From Thermonema lapsum (GTDB lineage Bacteria; Bacteroidota; Bacteroidia; Cytophagales; Thermonemataceae), in assembly GCF_011761635.1 (NCBI RefSeq), contig NZ_JAASRN010000001.1, positions 1,137,846-1,201,845 of the forward strand: a stretch of 64,000 nucleotides of DNA, read 5' to 3'. Position 1 is the first letter of the stretch, and each line of letters starts with the position of its first letter. Made by a program: the position numbers and the translations under genes. The notes beneath the pieces are model-generated. The model did no database searches, was not told the DNA's origin, and was given only the letters and a program-made list of their open reading frames with translations. Below are positions 19,947-29,460 of this stretch, piece after piece.

Positions 19947-21146
19947 ATGAGTTTCTTTCAAAAAGCATGGCGCCTAAGTAGCGGTGTATTGGTTATTGCT
20001 GCTTTGTTGGGGGTTGTCCTTCGTTTGTATCCTTTTTATTCGTTTGGTTTGACTTACAAGCATCTGTTGCATACTCACTCCCACGTGGCGGTGCTGGGTT
20101 GGCTGTTTGCCGGCTTTTACTTGTTTATGGTGTGGTTGTTTGTTCCGTCAGAGGCACAAGCTCCTTTCCGGCGTCTGTTTTACGGTATGCAATGGGCGGT
20201 TGCCGGCATGCTTTGCACCTTTCCGGTGCAGGGCTACGGTCCTTTGTCTATTCCTTTTTCCACCTTACACATACTACTTTCTTATGCAGCCATCTACGGC
20301 TTGGTGCCTTTTATAGGCAAATCCAAGCAGGCGGCGGTGCTGCGTCACGGTAGCCTGTTGGCGCTCGCCTTTCATTTGCTTGCTACCTTAGGCACTTGGG
20401 CATTGGCTATAGTAATGGCAAAAAAACTCAAGCACACGCCTGCTTATGAGCTTGCCATCAAGTGGTATCTTCATTTCGAATTTCAAGGATGGTTTTTTGT
20501 AGCTGCTTTTGTGGTGGCAGCTTACTTTTTACTGCGCCGAGGCATCACTTTACCCGGATGGAAAATGGCTTTGTTCCTCTGGACTTTTGCCACCTTGTGC
20601 GGCTATATACTCTATCCTGCGTGGCATGGTATATACTCCCCCACTTTGCAAATGCTCCGTCGGGCGGGGCTTCTTGCTGAACTAGCAATCACTTTCTGGT
20701 GGATATGGTGTTTGCTACCTCACTATGCATGCACTGCACGGGCAACGCCCCACCGTATAGCTATGCTAACGGCTTTGGCAACATTTGTAGGGCGGCAGTT
20801 TATGGTAGCACTCTTGTGGCAGGAGTCCATAGCCATGCACAGCTTTGCCTACCGAGCAGCAGTCATTGGTTTTTTGCATTGGATGCACTTGGGTATATTC
20901 ACCCAAGTGCTCTGGGCATGGGGTGCCTTTTTGTTTTCACCACGGTACCATTATTTTTACGCGGGCTTTTTCTGCTTTCTTGCGGGTTTCTTATTACAAG
21001 AGCTTGATTTGTTCATGCAGGCAATCCCCCTCATCGGGCAAAAAGGTGTCTTCCTTTCGCCTTGGTGGTTGTTTATTGCTGCGTGCTTCTTAACTTGCGG
21101 CAGTAGCCTCCTGCTGTTTTCCTTTTTTTCAAGGGCGTCCAAATAA
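19947..21146 (+). CDS. Polytopic membrane protein with conserved histidines, function unknown
   Basis: A 399-residue protein with roughly ten to twelve hydrophobic segments. Histidines sit in or next to membrane segments: HLLHTHSHVAVLGW near residue 40, WYLHFEFQGWFF near 180 and FLHWMHLGIFTQ near 310. The pattern recalls the haem-binding helices of cytochrome oxidase or nitric-oxide reductase subunit I, but the sequence is not recognisable as a working oxidase subunit and no other respiratory gene is nearby. Function is unknown. The single gene lies between the ndk terminator and the convergent relA/spoT gene. Confidence 0.7.
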   Translation: MSFFQKAWRLSSGVLVIAALLGVVLRLYPFYSFGLTYKHLLHTHSHVAVLGWLFAGFYLFMVWLFVPSEAQAPFRRLFYGMQWAVAGMLCTFPVQGYGPLSIPFSTLHILLSYAAIYGLVPFIGKSKQAAVLRHGSLLALAFHLLATLGTWALAIVMAKKLKHTPAYELAIKWYLHFEFQGWFFVAAFVVAAYFLLRRGITLPGWKMALFLWTFATLCGYILYPAWHGIYSPTLQMLRRAGLLAELAITFWWIWCLLPHYACTARATPHRIAMLTALATFVGRQFMVALLWQESIAMHSFAYRAAVIGFLHWMHLGIFTQVLWAWGAFLFSPRYHYFYAGFFCFLAGFLLQELDLFMQAIPLIGQKGVFLSPWWLFIAACFLTCGSSLLLFSFFSRASK

Positions 21147-21149
21147 AAC

Positions 21150-21186
21150 AAAAAGTACTGCCCGCTTTAACAGCAGACAGTACTTC
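21150..21186 (-). terminator. Terminator of relA/spoT
   Basis: AAGTACTG (21153-21160) pairs with CAGTACTT (21178-21185). Read on the minus strand, the hairpin follows the stop of the RelA/SpoT gene and ends in TTTTTG. Confidence 0.75.
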
Positions 21187-21213
21187 TCGGTTTCTTACAA
21201 ACATTTACAAGCA

Positions 21214-23490
21214 TCAATAATCCAAGCGTTTCACTTCCTCCACGCCCGGTATTGTTTTCAACCTCTCTATCAAGTCTTTTAGTGCCTCGGTGTTGGCAAC
21301 CATCACCGTACAAGTGCCTTCAAAAAGGGTATCGCTGGTGTCAATGGCAATAGAGCGCATATTTACCTTCAAATCATTGGATATGACTTTCGACACGTCA
21401 TTGACAATGCCCACACGGTCGGTGCCTTTGATGTACAAGCCAACCAAGAAAGACTGCTCGGCAACCGATGCCCAAGTTGCTTTAATCACGCGGTTGCCAT
21501 GTTTCGAAAGCAGCTCCGTGGCATTGGGGCAAGTAGTACGATGTATTTTTATCCCCTCGTTTACGGTCATGAAACCGAAAATTTCATCGCCCGGAATGGG
21601 GTTACAACACTTTGCCAGAGTATAAGACAGATGCATGTAATCATCGCCTATCAGGATGGTGTCGGAAGGTAGTTGGGGCTTGGCTTGCGCCTCGGACTCT
21701 TTGTCTTCTTTTTTTACAGCAGGTATTTGCTGCACCTGCCCTTTGCGCGCCCCTTTGGTCTCTAGAATTTCTTTAAAACGCTTGAGTTCGGTAATCGGCA
21801 GTTCACCGCTGCCAATGCGATAAAACAAATCGGCGGCGGTCTTTTCATTAAAGAAAGCGCGTATCTGCTCATAAGTACGGTCGTTGCAGGGCACCCCCCA
21901 TTGCTGCAGTTTTTTGTTTACCATTTCGCGTCCCAGCTTCATAAAGGCACGTTTCTCTTCGCGCAGTGCCTCTTTTATTTTGTGCTTTGCCTTGGAAGTC
22001 TTTACAAAGCTGAGCCAGTCAATGCTGGGTTTTTGCTTGGCAGAGGTCAATATTTCTACTTGGTCTCCATTTTTCAACTCGTGATTGATGGTAACCAACT
22101 TGTTATTCACTTTGGCACCAATGCAGGTTTTACCTATTTCGGTATGAATTTCAAAAGCAAAATCGAGGGCGGTAGCACCTTGTGGCAATACTTTCAAATC
22201 GCCTTTGGGGGTAAAAACATAAATTTCGTCGCTAAAGAAGTTGCTGCGGAAGTCATCGATAAACTCAATGGCACCGGTACCGTTTTTTTCGAGCAATTCA
22301 CGCACACGGTTGAGCCACATCTCCAAGCCAGTTTCTAACGATTGTTTGCCCCCTTTTTTCATCTGCACACCTGATTCTTTGTAACGCCAGTGAGCAGCAT
22401 ATCCCCGTTCAGCTATATCGTCCATGCGGCGTGTGCGTATTTGCACCTCTACCCACTGCCCCGTACGGCTCATCACCGTAGTGTGCAAAGACTCATAACC
22501 ATTGGCGCGCGGGGTGCTAATCCAATCCCTCAGGCGGTCGGGGTTGGGCAAATAAAAATCCGTTACGATAGAATATACCTTCCAGCAAGCTGCTTTTTCT
22601 TGCTGCGGCGGTATGTCGTCCAGAATGATGCGGATGGCAAACAGGTCATAGACCTGCTCAAAGGGGATTTTTTGCTTTTGCATCTTCTGGTAAATAGAAT
22701 ACACCGACTTCATCCGCCCTTTGATTTCAAACTTATAGCCTTCCTCTTTAAGTGCTTTGCGGATAGGGCGTATGAAATCACGGATAAACTTTTCGCGGCT
22801 GGCTTTGGTTTGTTCTATCTTTTCCACTATTTCATTGTACACCGAAGGAGCAGTATAACGCAAGTACAAGTCTTCCAATTCGGACTTGATGGAATACAAC
22901 CCCAAGCGGTGTGCCAACGGTGCGTAAATATAGATGGTTTCCGAAGCTATTTTCAGCTGTTTGTGTTTTGCCATGCTTTCGAGCGTGCGCATATTGTGCA
23001 AACGGTCGGCTATCTTGATGAGAATCACGCGCACGTCCTCGGCAAGGGTTAGTATTATCTTTTTGAAGTTTTCGGCTTGCGATGAGGTAACACTGTCTTC
23101 CACATCTGTGATTTTGGTGAGCCCGTCAATGATACGAGCAATTTTACCACCAAACTCCCGCTCTATGTCTTCGAGCGTGGTGTCGGTATCTTCTACCACG
23201 TCGTGCAGCAGGGCTGCAGCAATAGAGGTAGCCCCCAAGCCCATTTCTTCCACACATATCTGTGCTACTGCCAAAGGATGAAAGATATAAGGTTCACCGC
23301 TTTTGCGGCGCATGTCTTTGTGTGCTTCAGCTGCCATTTTAAATGCCTTCTTGATGAGAGCGGCATCCCCTTCTTTCAAATAGGGCTTGGCTGTACGCAT
23401 CAGCTTACGATAACGTTTCAGAATCTCACGGCGCTCTGCTTCCTCATCTATGCCGTTTAAGTTAGGTTTGTCGGTTTCGATAGGCTTCAT
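21214..23490 (-). CDS. spoT: Bifunctional (p)ppGpp synthetase/hydrolase (Rel/SpoT)
   Basis: A 758-residue stringent-response enzyme. The N-terminal HD hydrolase domain is intact, with H71 and the HD pair at 96-97 in LLHDVVEDTD, so it can degrade (p)ppGpp. The synthetase domain follows, with YDLFAIRIILDD and EVQIRTRRMDDIAERGYAAHW. A TGS domain (DEIYVFTPKGDLKVLPQGATALDFA) and a C-terminal ACT domain complete the long Rel architecture. It makes and breaks the alarmone in the cytoplasm in response to starvation. The gene is monocistronic and divergent from tRNA-Leu. Confidence 0.94.
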   Translation of the reverse strand: MKPIETDKPNLNGIDEEAERREILKRYRKLMRTAKPYLKEGDAALIKKAFKMAAEAHKDMRRKSGEPYIFHPLAVAQICVEEMGLGATSIAAALLHDVVEDTDTTLEDIEREFGGKIARIIDGLTKITDVEDSVTSSQAENFKKIILTLAEDVRVILIKIADRLHNMRTLESMAKHKQLKIASETIYIYAPLAHRLGLYSIKSELEDLYLRYTAPSVYNEIVEKIEQTKASREKFIRDFIRPIRKALKEEGYKFEIKGRMKSVYSIYQKMQKQKIPFEQVYDLFAIRIILDDIPPQQEKAACWKVYSIVTDFYLPNPDRLRDWISTPRANGYESLHTTVMSRTGQWVEVQIRTRRMDDIAERGYAAHWRYKESGVQMKKGGKQSLETGLEMWLNRVRELLEKNGTGAIEFIDDFRSNFFSDEIYVFTPKGDLKVLPQGATALDFAFEIHTEIGKTCIGAKVNNKLVTINHELKNGDQVEILTSAKQKPSIDWLSFVKTSKAKHKIKEALREEKRAFMKLGREMVNKKLQQWGVPCNDRTYEQIRAFFNEKTAADLFYRIGSGELPITELKRFKEILETKGARKGQVQQIPAVKKEDKESEAQAKPQLPSDTILIGDDYMHLSYTLAKCCNPIPGDEIFGFMTVNEGIKIHRTTCPNATELLSKHGNRVIKATWASVAEQSFLVGLYIKGTDRVGIVNDVSKVISNDLKVNMRSIAIDTSDTLFEGTCTVMVANTEALKDLIERLKTIPGVEEVKRLDY

Positions 23491-23520
23491 ATCAAATACA
23501 GAAAAATTTAGTGCATACCT

Positions 23521-23550
23521 ATTGCAATATAAAAATTTTGCCTAAATTTG
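23521..23550 (+). promoter_or_regulatory. Promoter of tRNA-Leu
   Basis: A TTG at 23522-23524 and TAAATTTG at 23543-23550 with an 18-base gap fit the Bacteroidota promoter; transcription should start near 23557, about 35 bases before the mature tRNA. Confidence 0.5.
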
Positions 23551-23590
23551 CAATCCAATCGACAGAAACAAATCCTGCGATTGTAGGAAT

Positions 23591-23675
23591 GCGGGTGTGG
23601 CGGAATTGGTAGACGCACTAGACTTAGGATCTAGCGCCGCAAGGCGTGGGGGTTCGAGTCCCTCCACCCGCACCA
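23591..23675 (+). tRNA. tRNA-Leu (anticodon UAG)
   Basis: A full cloverleaf can be drawn: acceptor GCGGGTG paired with CACCCGC, anticodon stem CTAGA/TCTAG with loop CTTAGGA giving anticodon UAG, a long variable arm as in type II tRNAs, T arm with GGTTCGAGTCC, and an encoded CCA end. Confidence 0.96.
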
Positions 23676-23738
23676 TAGCACAACAAAGGGCAACTTACGG
23701 ATTGCCCTGCGGTGAAACTAAAAATCACAATGCCAACA

Positions 23739-23773
23739 AAGCCCTCGCCGGTTTGTACGGTTGAGGGCTTTTA
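23739..23773 (+). terminator. Terminator after tRNA-Leu
   Basis: AGCCCTC...GAGGGCT with an inner CCG/CGG pair (arms 23741-23750 and 23758-23768) is followed by TTTT. It lies upstream of the trigger factor start and excludes longer starts for that gene. A second, T-less hairpin (GGGCAA/TTGCCC) lies just after the tRNA at about 23687-23708. Confidence 0.8.
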
Positions 23774-23811
23774 ACTATGGAATCAATGGTTGTACAAAAA
23801 TAAGTAGCGCC

Positions 23812-25242
23812 TTGGAAATCAAGTTTGAAAAACAGAATCCTACCTTAGGGCATTTGCGAGTGGTCTTGGAAAAAGACGATTACATGCCCACAGTAGAGCA
23901 AAAAATTAAAGAGTACAGCAAAACAGCTGTAGTTAAAGGCTTCCGGAAGGGCAAAGTGCCTACTTCGCTCATCAAAAAACTCTACGGCAAGAGCATCTTG
24001 GCTGAGGAAGTGTTCCGCAAGGCAGTGCAAAGCATGTATGACTACATCCGTGAGCAACAACTGCCGATGGTAGGCGAGCCGCTGCCCAAAGAAAATACCG
24101 ACTTCCACTTCGACCTCGACAAGCCGGGCACCTTCACCTTCGACTACGAGGTAGGCTTGCACACCGAAATCAACTACAAAGATGTAGTAAACAAAGACAC
24201 CCAGCTGGATGCCTACAAAGTAGAGGCTACCGACAAAGACATAGAAGAAGTCATTCAAAACCTGCGCAAGCAGTTTGCAAAGACCGAACACCCCGAAACC
24301 AGCCAGGAAGGTGACTTCTTGTATGGCAAGATAGAAAGCATCGTGGAAGAAGGCAGCGAAATAGAGCCCATCGTCATGGACAACACAGCCCTGCCGCTCA
24401 ATCAGGTAAAAGAAGAAGCCCGTGCGCAATTCATCGGCTTGAAAAAGGGCGATGTGGTAACTTTCAAGTTGGACGTGCTTGCCGACCATAAAATGGCGGG
24501 CTATCTGCTGGGCATCTTCGAAGAGGGGCGTGTGGAGCAATACAAAGACGTTGAGTTCCGTTTTACCATCACCGACATTGTGCGTCAGGTGCCTGCCGAG
24601 CTCAACGAAGAGTTGTTCAAAAAAGCACTGCCCAACCGTAACGACATCAAAGACGAAGCCACTTTCCGTGCAGCTATCAAAGAAGAAATCGAAAAGATTT
24701 ACGAAAAAAATACCAACAGCCTGTTGAGTGATAGCATAGCCGAAGTGCTACTCGAAAAAATCAAGATAGACCTGCCACACGACTTCCTCAAGCGTTGGCT
24801 CAAAGCCAACAATGAAAAACTGAGCGAAGAACAAATCGAGCGGGAATACCCCCGTTTCGAAGAGTTTTTGCGCTGGTCGCTCATCAAGCAAGCAATAGCC
24901 AAAGACGAAAACATAGAAATAAGCGAAGAAGAAATCTTCGAGGAAGCCAAAGCAAGCCTACAACGTATGTTCGAACAGCAAGGCTTGCCCCTGCATATGA
25001 TGAACATAGACTTGGATGCCATCACTCGCCGTTACCTCATGGATAGCGAAGGCAAAAACTATCGTGAAGTGCGCGACGAGGTCATGCAACGCAAGCTCAT
25101 CGAGCGCATCAAAAACAATCTTTCATTAAATCTGAAAACCATCAACACTGACGAATACAAAAAGTTGGTTGATGAAATCAATGCCAAGCAGGAAGAAAAG
25201 GCAAAGCAACTGGCTGAAAAAGCCGCACAAAGTGCCGAATAA
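23812..25242 (+). CDS. tig: Trigger factor (ribosome-associated chaperone), TTG start
   Basis: A 476-residue chaperone that binds nascent chains at the ribosome exit tunnel. The ribosome-binding signature is present as VVKGFRKGKVPTSLIKKLYG, at residues of about 40-60. The peptidyl-prolyl isomerase domain is divergent, as usual in this phylum, and a long helical C-terminal domain rich in E and K follows. No ATG is suitably placed: the frame opens at 23761 inside a terminator. The TTG at 23812 gives MEIKFEKQNPTLGHL, which matches the family start, so a TTG start is proposed. Confidence 0.9.
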   Translation: MEIKFEKQNPTLGHLRVVLEKDDYMPTVEQKIKEYSKTAVVKGFRKGKVPTSLIKKLYGKSILAEEVFRKAVQSMYDYIREQQLPMVGEPLPKENTDFHFDLDKPGTFTFDYEVGLHTEINYKDVVNKDTQLDAYKVEATDKDIEEVIQNLRKQFAKTEHPETSQEGDFLYGKIESIVEEGSEIEPIVMDNTALPLNQVKEEARAQFIGLKKGDVVTFKLDVLADHKMAGYLLGIFEEGRVEQYKDVEFRFTITDIVRQVPAELNEELFKKALPNRNDIKDEATFRAAIKEEIEKIYEKNTNSLLSDSIAEVLLEKIKIDLPHDFLKRWLKANNEKLSEEQIEREYPRFEEFLRWSLIKQAIAKDENIEISEEEIFEEAKASLQRMFEQQGLPLHMMNIDLDAITRRYLMDSEGKNYREVRDEVMQRKLIERIKNNLSLNLKTINTDEYKKLVDEINAKQEEKAKQLAEKAAQSAE

Positions 25243-25265
25243 TTCTGCTTGCACATCGTTTATAC

Positions 25266-25302
25266 AAAAAGCCGCCCTTTGTAACAAAGGGCGGCTTTTT
25301 TT
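25266..25302. terminator. Bidirectional terminator between tig and the ABC exporter
   Basis: GCCGCCCTTTGT (25271-25282) pairs with CAAAGGGCGGC (25285-25295). A run of five A residues precedes it and seven T residues follow, so it can serve both convergent genes. Confidence 0.9.
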
Positions 25303-25332
25303 GGCATCTGCTGAATGCCCCACCTTTTGTAC

Positions 25333-27156
25333 TTACAGTGCCTGCATTTCCACCAGTCGTTTGTAAAGCCCGCTGGTCTGCTGGATTAAAGACTCATGCG
25401 TACCTCGTTCCACAATACGCCCTTGTTGAACCACCAGTATCTCATCGGCTTGTTGTATGGTACTCAGGCGGTGTGCAATCACCAGAGCGGTACGGTTTTT
25501 CATCAGCTTATTGAGTGCTTCCTGCACCAAACGCTCCGACTCGGTATCCAAAGCAGAGGTAGCTTCGTCTAAAATCAAAATATCGGGATTGCGCAATACT
25601 GCCCGAGCAATACTAATACGCTGACGCTGCCCACCCGAAAGCTTCACCCCCCGGTCACCTACAATGGTTTGGTAACCTTCGGGCAAAGCCATAATGAAAT
25701 CATGCGCATTGGCAATACGAGCAGCTTCTTCTACCTGCTCGGGTGTTACTTCCATTCCAAAAGCTATGTTGTTGAAAATGGTATCGTTGAAAAGAATAGA
25801 TTCTTGTGTTACGATGCCCATCCTGGCGCGTAGGCTTTTGAGTGTATAGTCACGTAAATCCATGCCGTCCAATGTAATACGCCCCCCGATGGGGTCATAA
25901 AAACGGGGTATCAAGTCGGCAATGGTGGACTTCCCCCCTCCCGATGGTCCTACCAGAGCAATTACTTTGCCTTTAGGAATCGTGAAATTCAGGTCATTGA
26001 GTACAGGCACCCCTTCCTCATAAGCAAAAGACACCTGCTCAAAACAGATTTCTTTTTCAAAAGCCTTGAGTTCTTTTGCACCAGTCTTTTCTTTTACTGC
26101 CGGCTGCGTATCTATCAGTTCAAAGATACGCTCTGCCGATGCCATGCCACGCTGCACAGAACTCACCGCATTGCTTATTTCTTTAATAGGCTTGGTTACC
26201 TGCGAGAGCACAGCCAAGTAACCCAAAAACAAAGGGGCAGAAATAGACTGCTCAATCAAAATGAGACTACCGCCATAAAGCAAAACTCCACACATGACAG
26301 CTACCCCCATGAACTCCGAAACAGAAGGTGCCAGCTCACGGCGGAAGGCTATCTTGCGCACCAAATGTCGGTATTGCCAGTTTTCTTTGTGAAATTTCTC
26401 CTGCATATAACCTTCGGCATTGAAGCCCTTGACGATGCGGATGCCTCCAAATGCCTCGTCAATCACACTGGTAAGGTTGCTTAAAACCGCTTGCAAATTC
26501 AACGCCGAATGGCGCAACCGCTTGATAATGCTTCCTATCATCAGCCCCGAAACTGGAATAAAGAGTAAAGCAAAGAGCGTGAGTTTCCACGAGATGGAAA
26601 ACAATATGACAAAGGAAATAATCAGGATGAAAGGCTCTTTCAGAAAAGCCCTCAATGAATTTGCCACGGCATATTCCACCTCTATCACATCGGAAGTAAT
26701 ACGGGTAATAAGGTTGCCCTTCCGTTGATTAGAGAAGAAATCCAAGTGCAAATGCACCACATTGCGAAATACATCATCGCGCAGACGGGCAACCAAGTCA
26801 GCACGCATGCCCTCCAATATCCTTTGCGTGAAATAACGGAAAGCATTAGACAAGAACACCGATGCCAATACCGCAGCACACACAAACTGCAAGGCGCTCA
26901 GCTTGCCTTTTGTCTGCAAAAAATACCCCAAGTAATAATTGAACAAGTTGGCAAAATACTGCGTAGATAGCTCAAAAGCTGGCAATTGCTCCACCACATT
27001 CAGTGGCTTGTCATAGAAGAGCACCTCCAGCAAAGGAATCACAAAAGTAAAGTTGACAACCCCAAATAAGCTTCCAAAAAATGAGCTTAAAAAAAATGGG
27101 ACAACATAACGACTCACAGGGCGCAAATAGCCCAACAATCTCCAATAGGTTTTCAT
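25333..27156 (-). CDS. ABC transporter, fused permease/ATPase (MsbA-like exporter)
   Basis: A 607-residue half-transporter. Six membrane segments lie in the first 320 residues, followed by an ATPase domain with Walker A GPSGGGKST, signature LSGGQRQRISIARA, Walker B ILILDEATSALD and the switch histidine in VIAHRLSTI. It should dimerise and flip a lipid or export a hydrophobic substrate; MsbA-type lipid A flipping is plausible but unproven. The frame extends nine codons upstream, but MKTYWRLLGYLRP at 27156 is the typical start. Confidence 0.9.
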   Translation of the reverse strand: MKTYWRLLGYLRPVSRYVVPFFLSSFFGSLFGVVNFTFVIPLLEVLFYDKPLNVVEQLPAFELSTQYFANLFNYYLGYFLQTKGKLSALQFVCAAVLASVFLSNAFRYFTQRILEGMRADLVARLRDDVFRNVVHLHLDFFSNQRKGNLITRITSDVIEVEYAVANSLRAFLKEPFILIISFVILFSISWKLTLFALLFIPVSGLMIGSIIKRLRHSALNLQAVLSNLTSVIDEAFGGIRIVKGFNAEGYMQEKFHKENWQYRHLVRKIAFRRELAPSVSEFMGVAVMCGVLLYGGSLILIEQSISAPLFLGYLAVLSQVTKPIKEISNAVSSVQRGMASAERIFELIDTQPAVKEKTGAKELKAFEKEICFEQVSFAYEEGVPVLNDLNFTIPKGKVIALVGPSGGGKSTIADLIPRFYDPIGGRITLDGMDLRDYTLKSLRARMGIVTQESILFNDTIFNNIAFGMEVTPEQVEEAARIANAHDFIMALPEGYQTIVGDRGVKLSGGQRQRISIARAVLRNPDILILDEATSALDTESERLVQEALNKLMKNRTALVIAHRLSTIQQADEILVVQQGRIVERGTHESLIQQTSGLYKRLVEMQAL

Positions 27157-27279
27157 AACAAGTATGCCTTCATTTGAATGCACAAAGCTACAAAAAGGCT
27201 ATTGAAGATGTCGCTTTTTTAGTAGCTTGCATGCGTTTTTTGGTTTTCATTGCTCACTTTAGTTCATATTCTCACGCTT

Positions 27280-29124
27280 ATGTTGGATTGGACACAGCTC
27301 ATCGGTCAAGCATTTATATATAACCCGCAAAAGCCTCTGATTTTTACTACGGCTTTGTTTTGGATTTTCTTTGGCTTTGTACTGCTTACCTATCAGTTTA
27401 TTTACAAAAGCCAAAAACTGAAAATAGCCTTTCTTACCTTATTTAGCTTGTTTTTCTACTATAAATCCAGTGGATTTTACTTATTGCTGCTCATTTTCAG
27501 CACTTTGGTCGATTACAGCATCGGAAAGCGCATCTACCACAGCCGCAACCAAGCTTTCCGTACTGTTTTACTGGTCATAAGCCTGGTGGTCAACTTGGGG
27601 CTGCTGGCTTATTATAAGTATGCCTACTTGATTACGGATTTCATCAATTACCTTTTTCAAACAGACTTTAAAGCCATAGACTATCTGGCACTGACCATCA
27701 ACCAGCTGACAGGTGCCAACTTAGATTATACATCCATTTTCCTGCCGGTAGGCATTTCTTTTTTCACCTTTCAAACCATCAGCTATTCAGTCGATATTTA
27801 CAGAGGCAAACTTGAACCGGTAAAAAGCATCCTCGATTTTGCGTTTTATGTGTCCTTTTTCCCACAACTGGTTGCCGGTCCCATTGTGCGAGCCTCGGAG
27901 TTTGTACCACAAATATATGAACCTTACCGCCTCAGCACAGAGCAGTATGGACATGCTTTGTTTCTAATACTGAATGGATTGGTAAAAAAAATGCTTATCT
28001 CCGACTACATCTCTATCAACTTTGTTGACAGAGTTTTTGAAAGTCCCACCAGCTACACCGGCTTAGAAAATCTGCTGGCAGTTTACGGCTACGCTCTACA
28101 AATTTACTGCGACTTTTCGGGCTATACCGATATAGCCATAGGAGTGGCTTTGTTGTTGGGTTTTCAACTACCGCTTAACTTCGACTCTCCCTACAAAGCC
28201 CAAAGCATCACCGATTTTTGGCGCCGCTGGCATATATCTCTTTCCTCATGGCTGCGCGATTATCTCTATATTCCCTTGGGAGGCAACCGCACCGCTTCCT
28301 TTTTTACTTACATGAGCATACCGCTAAGCCTTAGTATTTTGATGCTTGCTGAACGCATGCCTTGGGAAAGCTTTGTATGGTTTTTTGTGTGCTTTTTGCT
28401 GTGGTTAGCATGGTATAAGACCAGCATAAGGTGGTTGGGCTACATAGGCACACATGTAGTGCTGCTATTGGGCATTTATGCTTTCTATCTGAAAGCATGG
28501 GGCAGTGGTTTGCTTGCCGTTGCTATTGTTGTTGGGTGGTGTATTGTTTTGTTGCAGCCTCAAAAAAGCCGCGCCATAGCCAACTATCTCAACTTGATGC
28601 TAACCATGGTGCTGGGCGGCATCTGGCACGGTGCCCATCTGCGCTTTTTACTGTGGGGCTTTCTGCACGGTTTGGCTTTGGCTGTGCACAAACTTTGGAT
28701 GGAAATACGGCAAGGCGACAGCAAAGAGCGACCAGCGCGGGGAGCCTATCGCTTCTTTGCCCAACTGATTACCTTCCATTTTGTCTGTTTTTGTTGGATC
28801 TACTTCCGTGTCAATGACATTCCCGTAAACGAAACCCTCACCTTGTCGGCTATGGACATTGCCGGGCAGATGTTGCATCAAATTGCCTTCAACTTCCAAG
28901 CCCATTTGTTGCCGGAAGTATTTCAAAGCTACCGCCCTGTGATGCTGCTCATGTTGGCGGGCTACTTTATTCATTGGATGCCGAGGGATTGGAAACAAAA
29001 TATGGAAAGTCGCTTCATTGCCCTGCCCGACACAGCCAAGGCAGTTATTTTTGTCTTGGCAGCTTTGGGTATTTATCAAGCCAGCTCTGCCGAAGTACAG
29101 CCCTTTATTTATTTCCAATTCTAA
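27280..29124 (+). CDS. MBOAT-family membrane-bound O-acyltransferase (AlgI-like)
   Basis: A 614-residue polytopic membrane enzyme. The MBOAT core is clear: FLPVGISFFTFQTISYSVDIYRG, SFFPQLVAGPIVRA, QIYCDFSGYTDIAIG, FWRRWHISLSSWLRDYLYIPLGG and the catalytic histidine region LGGIWHGAHLRFLLWGFLHG. Such proteins pass acyl groups to extracellular polysaccharides or teichoic-acid-like polymers. No partner SGNH/AlgX/DltD gene is beside it, so the acceptor is unknown. The ATG at 27280 is preferred over a TTG ten codons upstream. The C-terminal part has additional membrane segments. Confidence 0.9.
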   Translation: MLDWTQLIGQAFIYNPQKPLIFTTALFWIFFGFVLLTYQFIYKSQKLKIAFLTLFSLFFYYKSSGFYLLLLIFSTLVDYSIGKRIYHSRNQAFRTVLLVISLVVNLGLLAYYKYAYLITDFINYLFQTDFKAIDYLALTINQLTGANLDYTSIFLPVGISFFTFQTISYSVDIYRGKLEPVKSILDFAFYVSFFPQLVAGPIVRASEFVPQIYEPYRLSTEQYGHALFLILNGLVKKMLISDYISINFVDRVFESPTSYTGLENLLAVYGYALQIYCDFSGYTDIAIGVALLLGFQLPLNFDSPYKAQSITDFWRRWHISLSSWLRDYLYIPLGGNRTASFFTYMSIPLSLSILMLAERMPWESFVWFFVCFLLWLAWYKTSIRWLGYIGTHVVLLLGIYAFYLKAWGSGLLAVAIVVGWCIVLLQPQKSRAIANYLNLMLTMVLGGIWHGAHLRFLLWGFLHGLALAVHKLWMEIRQGDSKERPARGAYRFFAQLITFHFVCFCWIYFRVNDIPVNETLTLSAMDIAGQMLHQIAFNFQAHLLPEVFQSYRPVMLLMLAGYFIHWMPRDWKQNMESRFIALPDTAKAVIFVLAALGIYQASSAEVQPFIYFQF

Positions 29125-29168
29125 GTCAAAGAGTTATTATCAAATACAAAAATAATCGCTTTCAAAAG

Positions 29169-29200
29169 CTTGACACTTTTACAAAAACACACTACCTTTG
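29169..29200 (+). promoter_or_regulatory. Promoter of tRNA-Ser
   Basis: CTTG at 29169-29172 (in TTGACA) and TACCTTTG at 29193-29200, with a 20-base gap, give a strong Bacteroidota promoter; the mature tRNA begins 19 bases further on. Confidence 0.62.
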
Positions 29201-29219
29201 CATCAGCATTTGAAAGCAT

Positions 29220-29310
29220 GGAGGGTTGGCAGAGCGGTCGAATGCGGCGGTCTTGAAAACCGTTGTGGGTGATGAGCCCACCGGGGGTTCGAATCCCTCA
29301 CCCTCCGCCA
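29220..29310 (+). tRNA. tRNA-Ser (anticodon UGA)
   Basis: Acceptor GGAGGGT pairs with ACCCTCC; the anticodon loop CTTGAAA gives UGA; the long variable arm (GTGGGTGATGAGCCCAC) is the serine type; T arm GGTTCGAATCC; CCA is encoded. Confidence 0.96.
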
Positions 29311-29325
29311 GTTAGGCAATCCTGG

Positions 29326-29369
29326 CGCTGGCAAGCTCACAACTAAGAGCTCGCCAGCGATTTTTTTTT
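29326..29369 (+). terminator. Terminator after tRNA-Ser
   Basis: CGCTGGC and GCTC (29326-29338) pair with GAGC and GCCAGCG (29347-29359), followed by A and nine T residues. The restriction-modification island begins right after it. Confidence 0.88.
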
Positions 29370-29460
29370 GATTGGCGATGTGTATTTAAAAAATACCCAA
29401 ACCGAATTTTATTAACGGTCTTGACGGATGGAACTTCCCCGCTTCTTATTTCACCCATCT

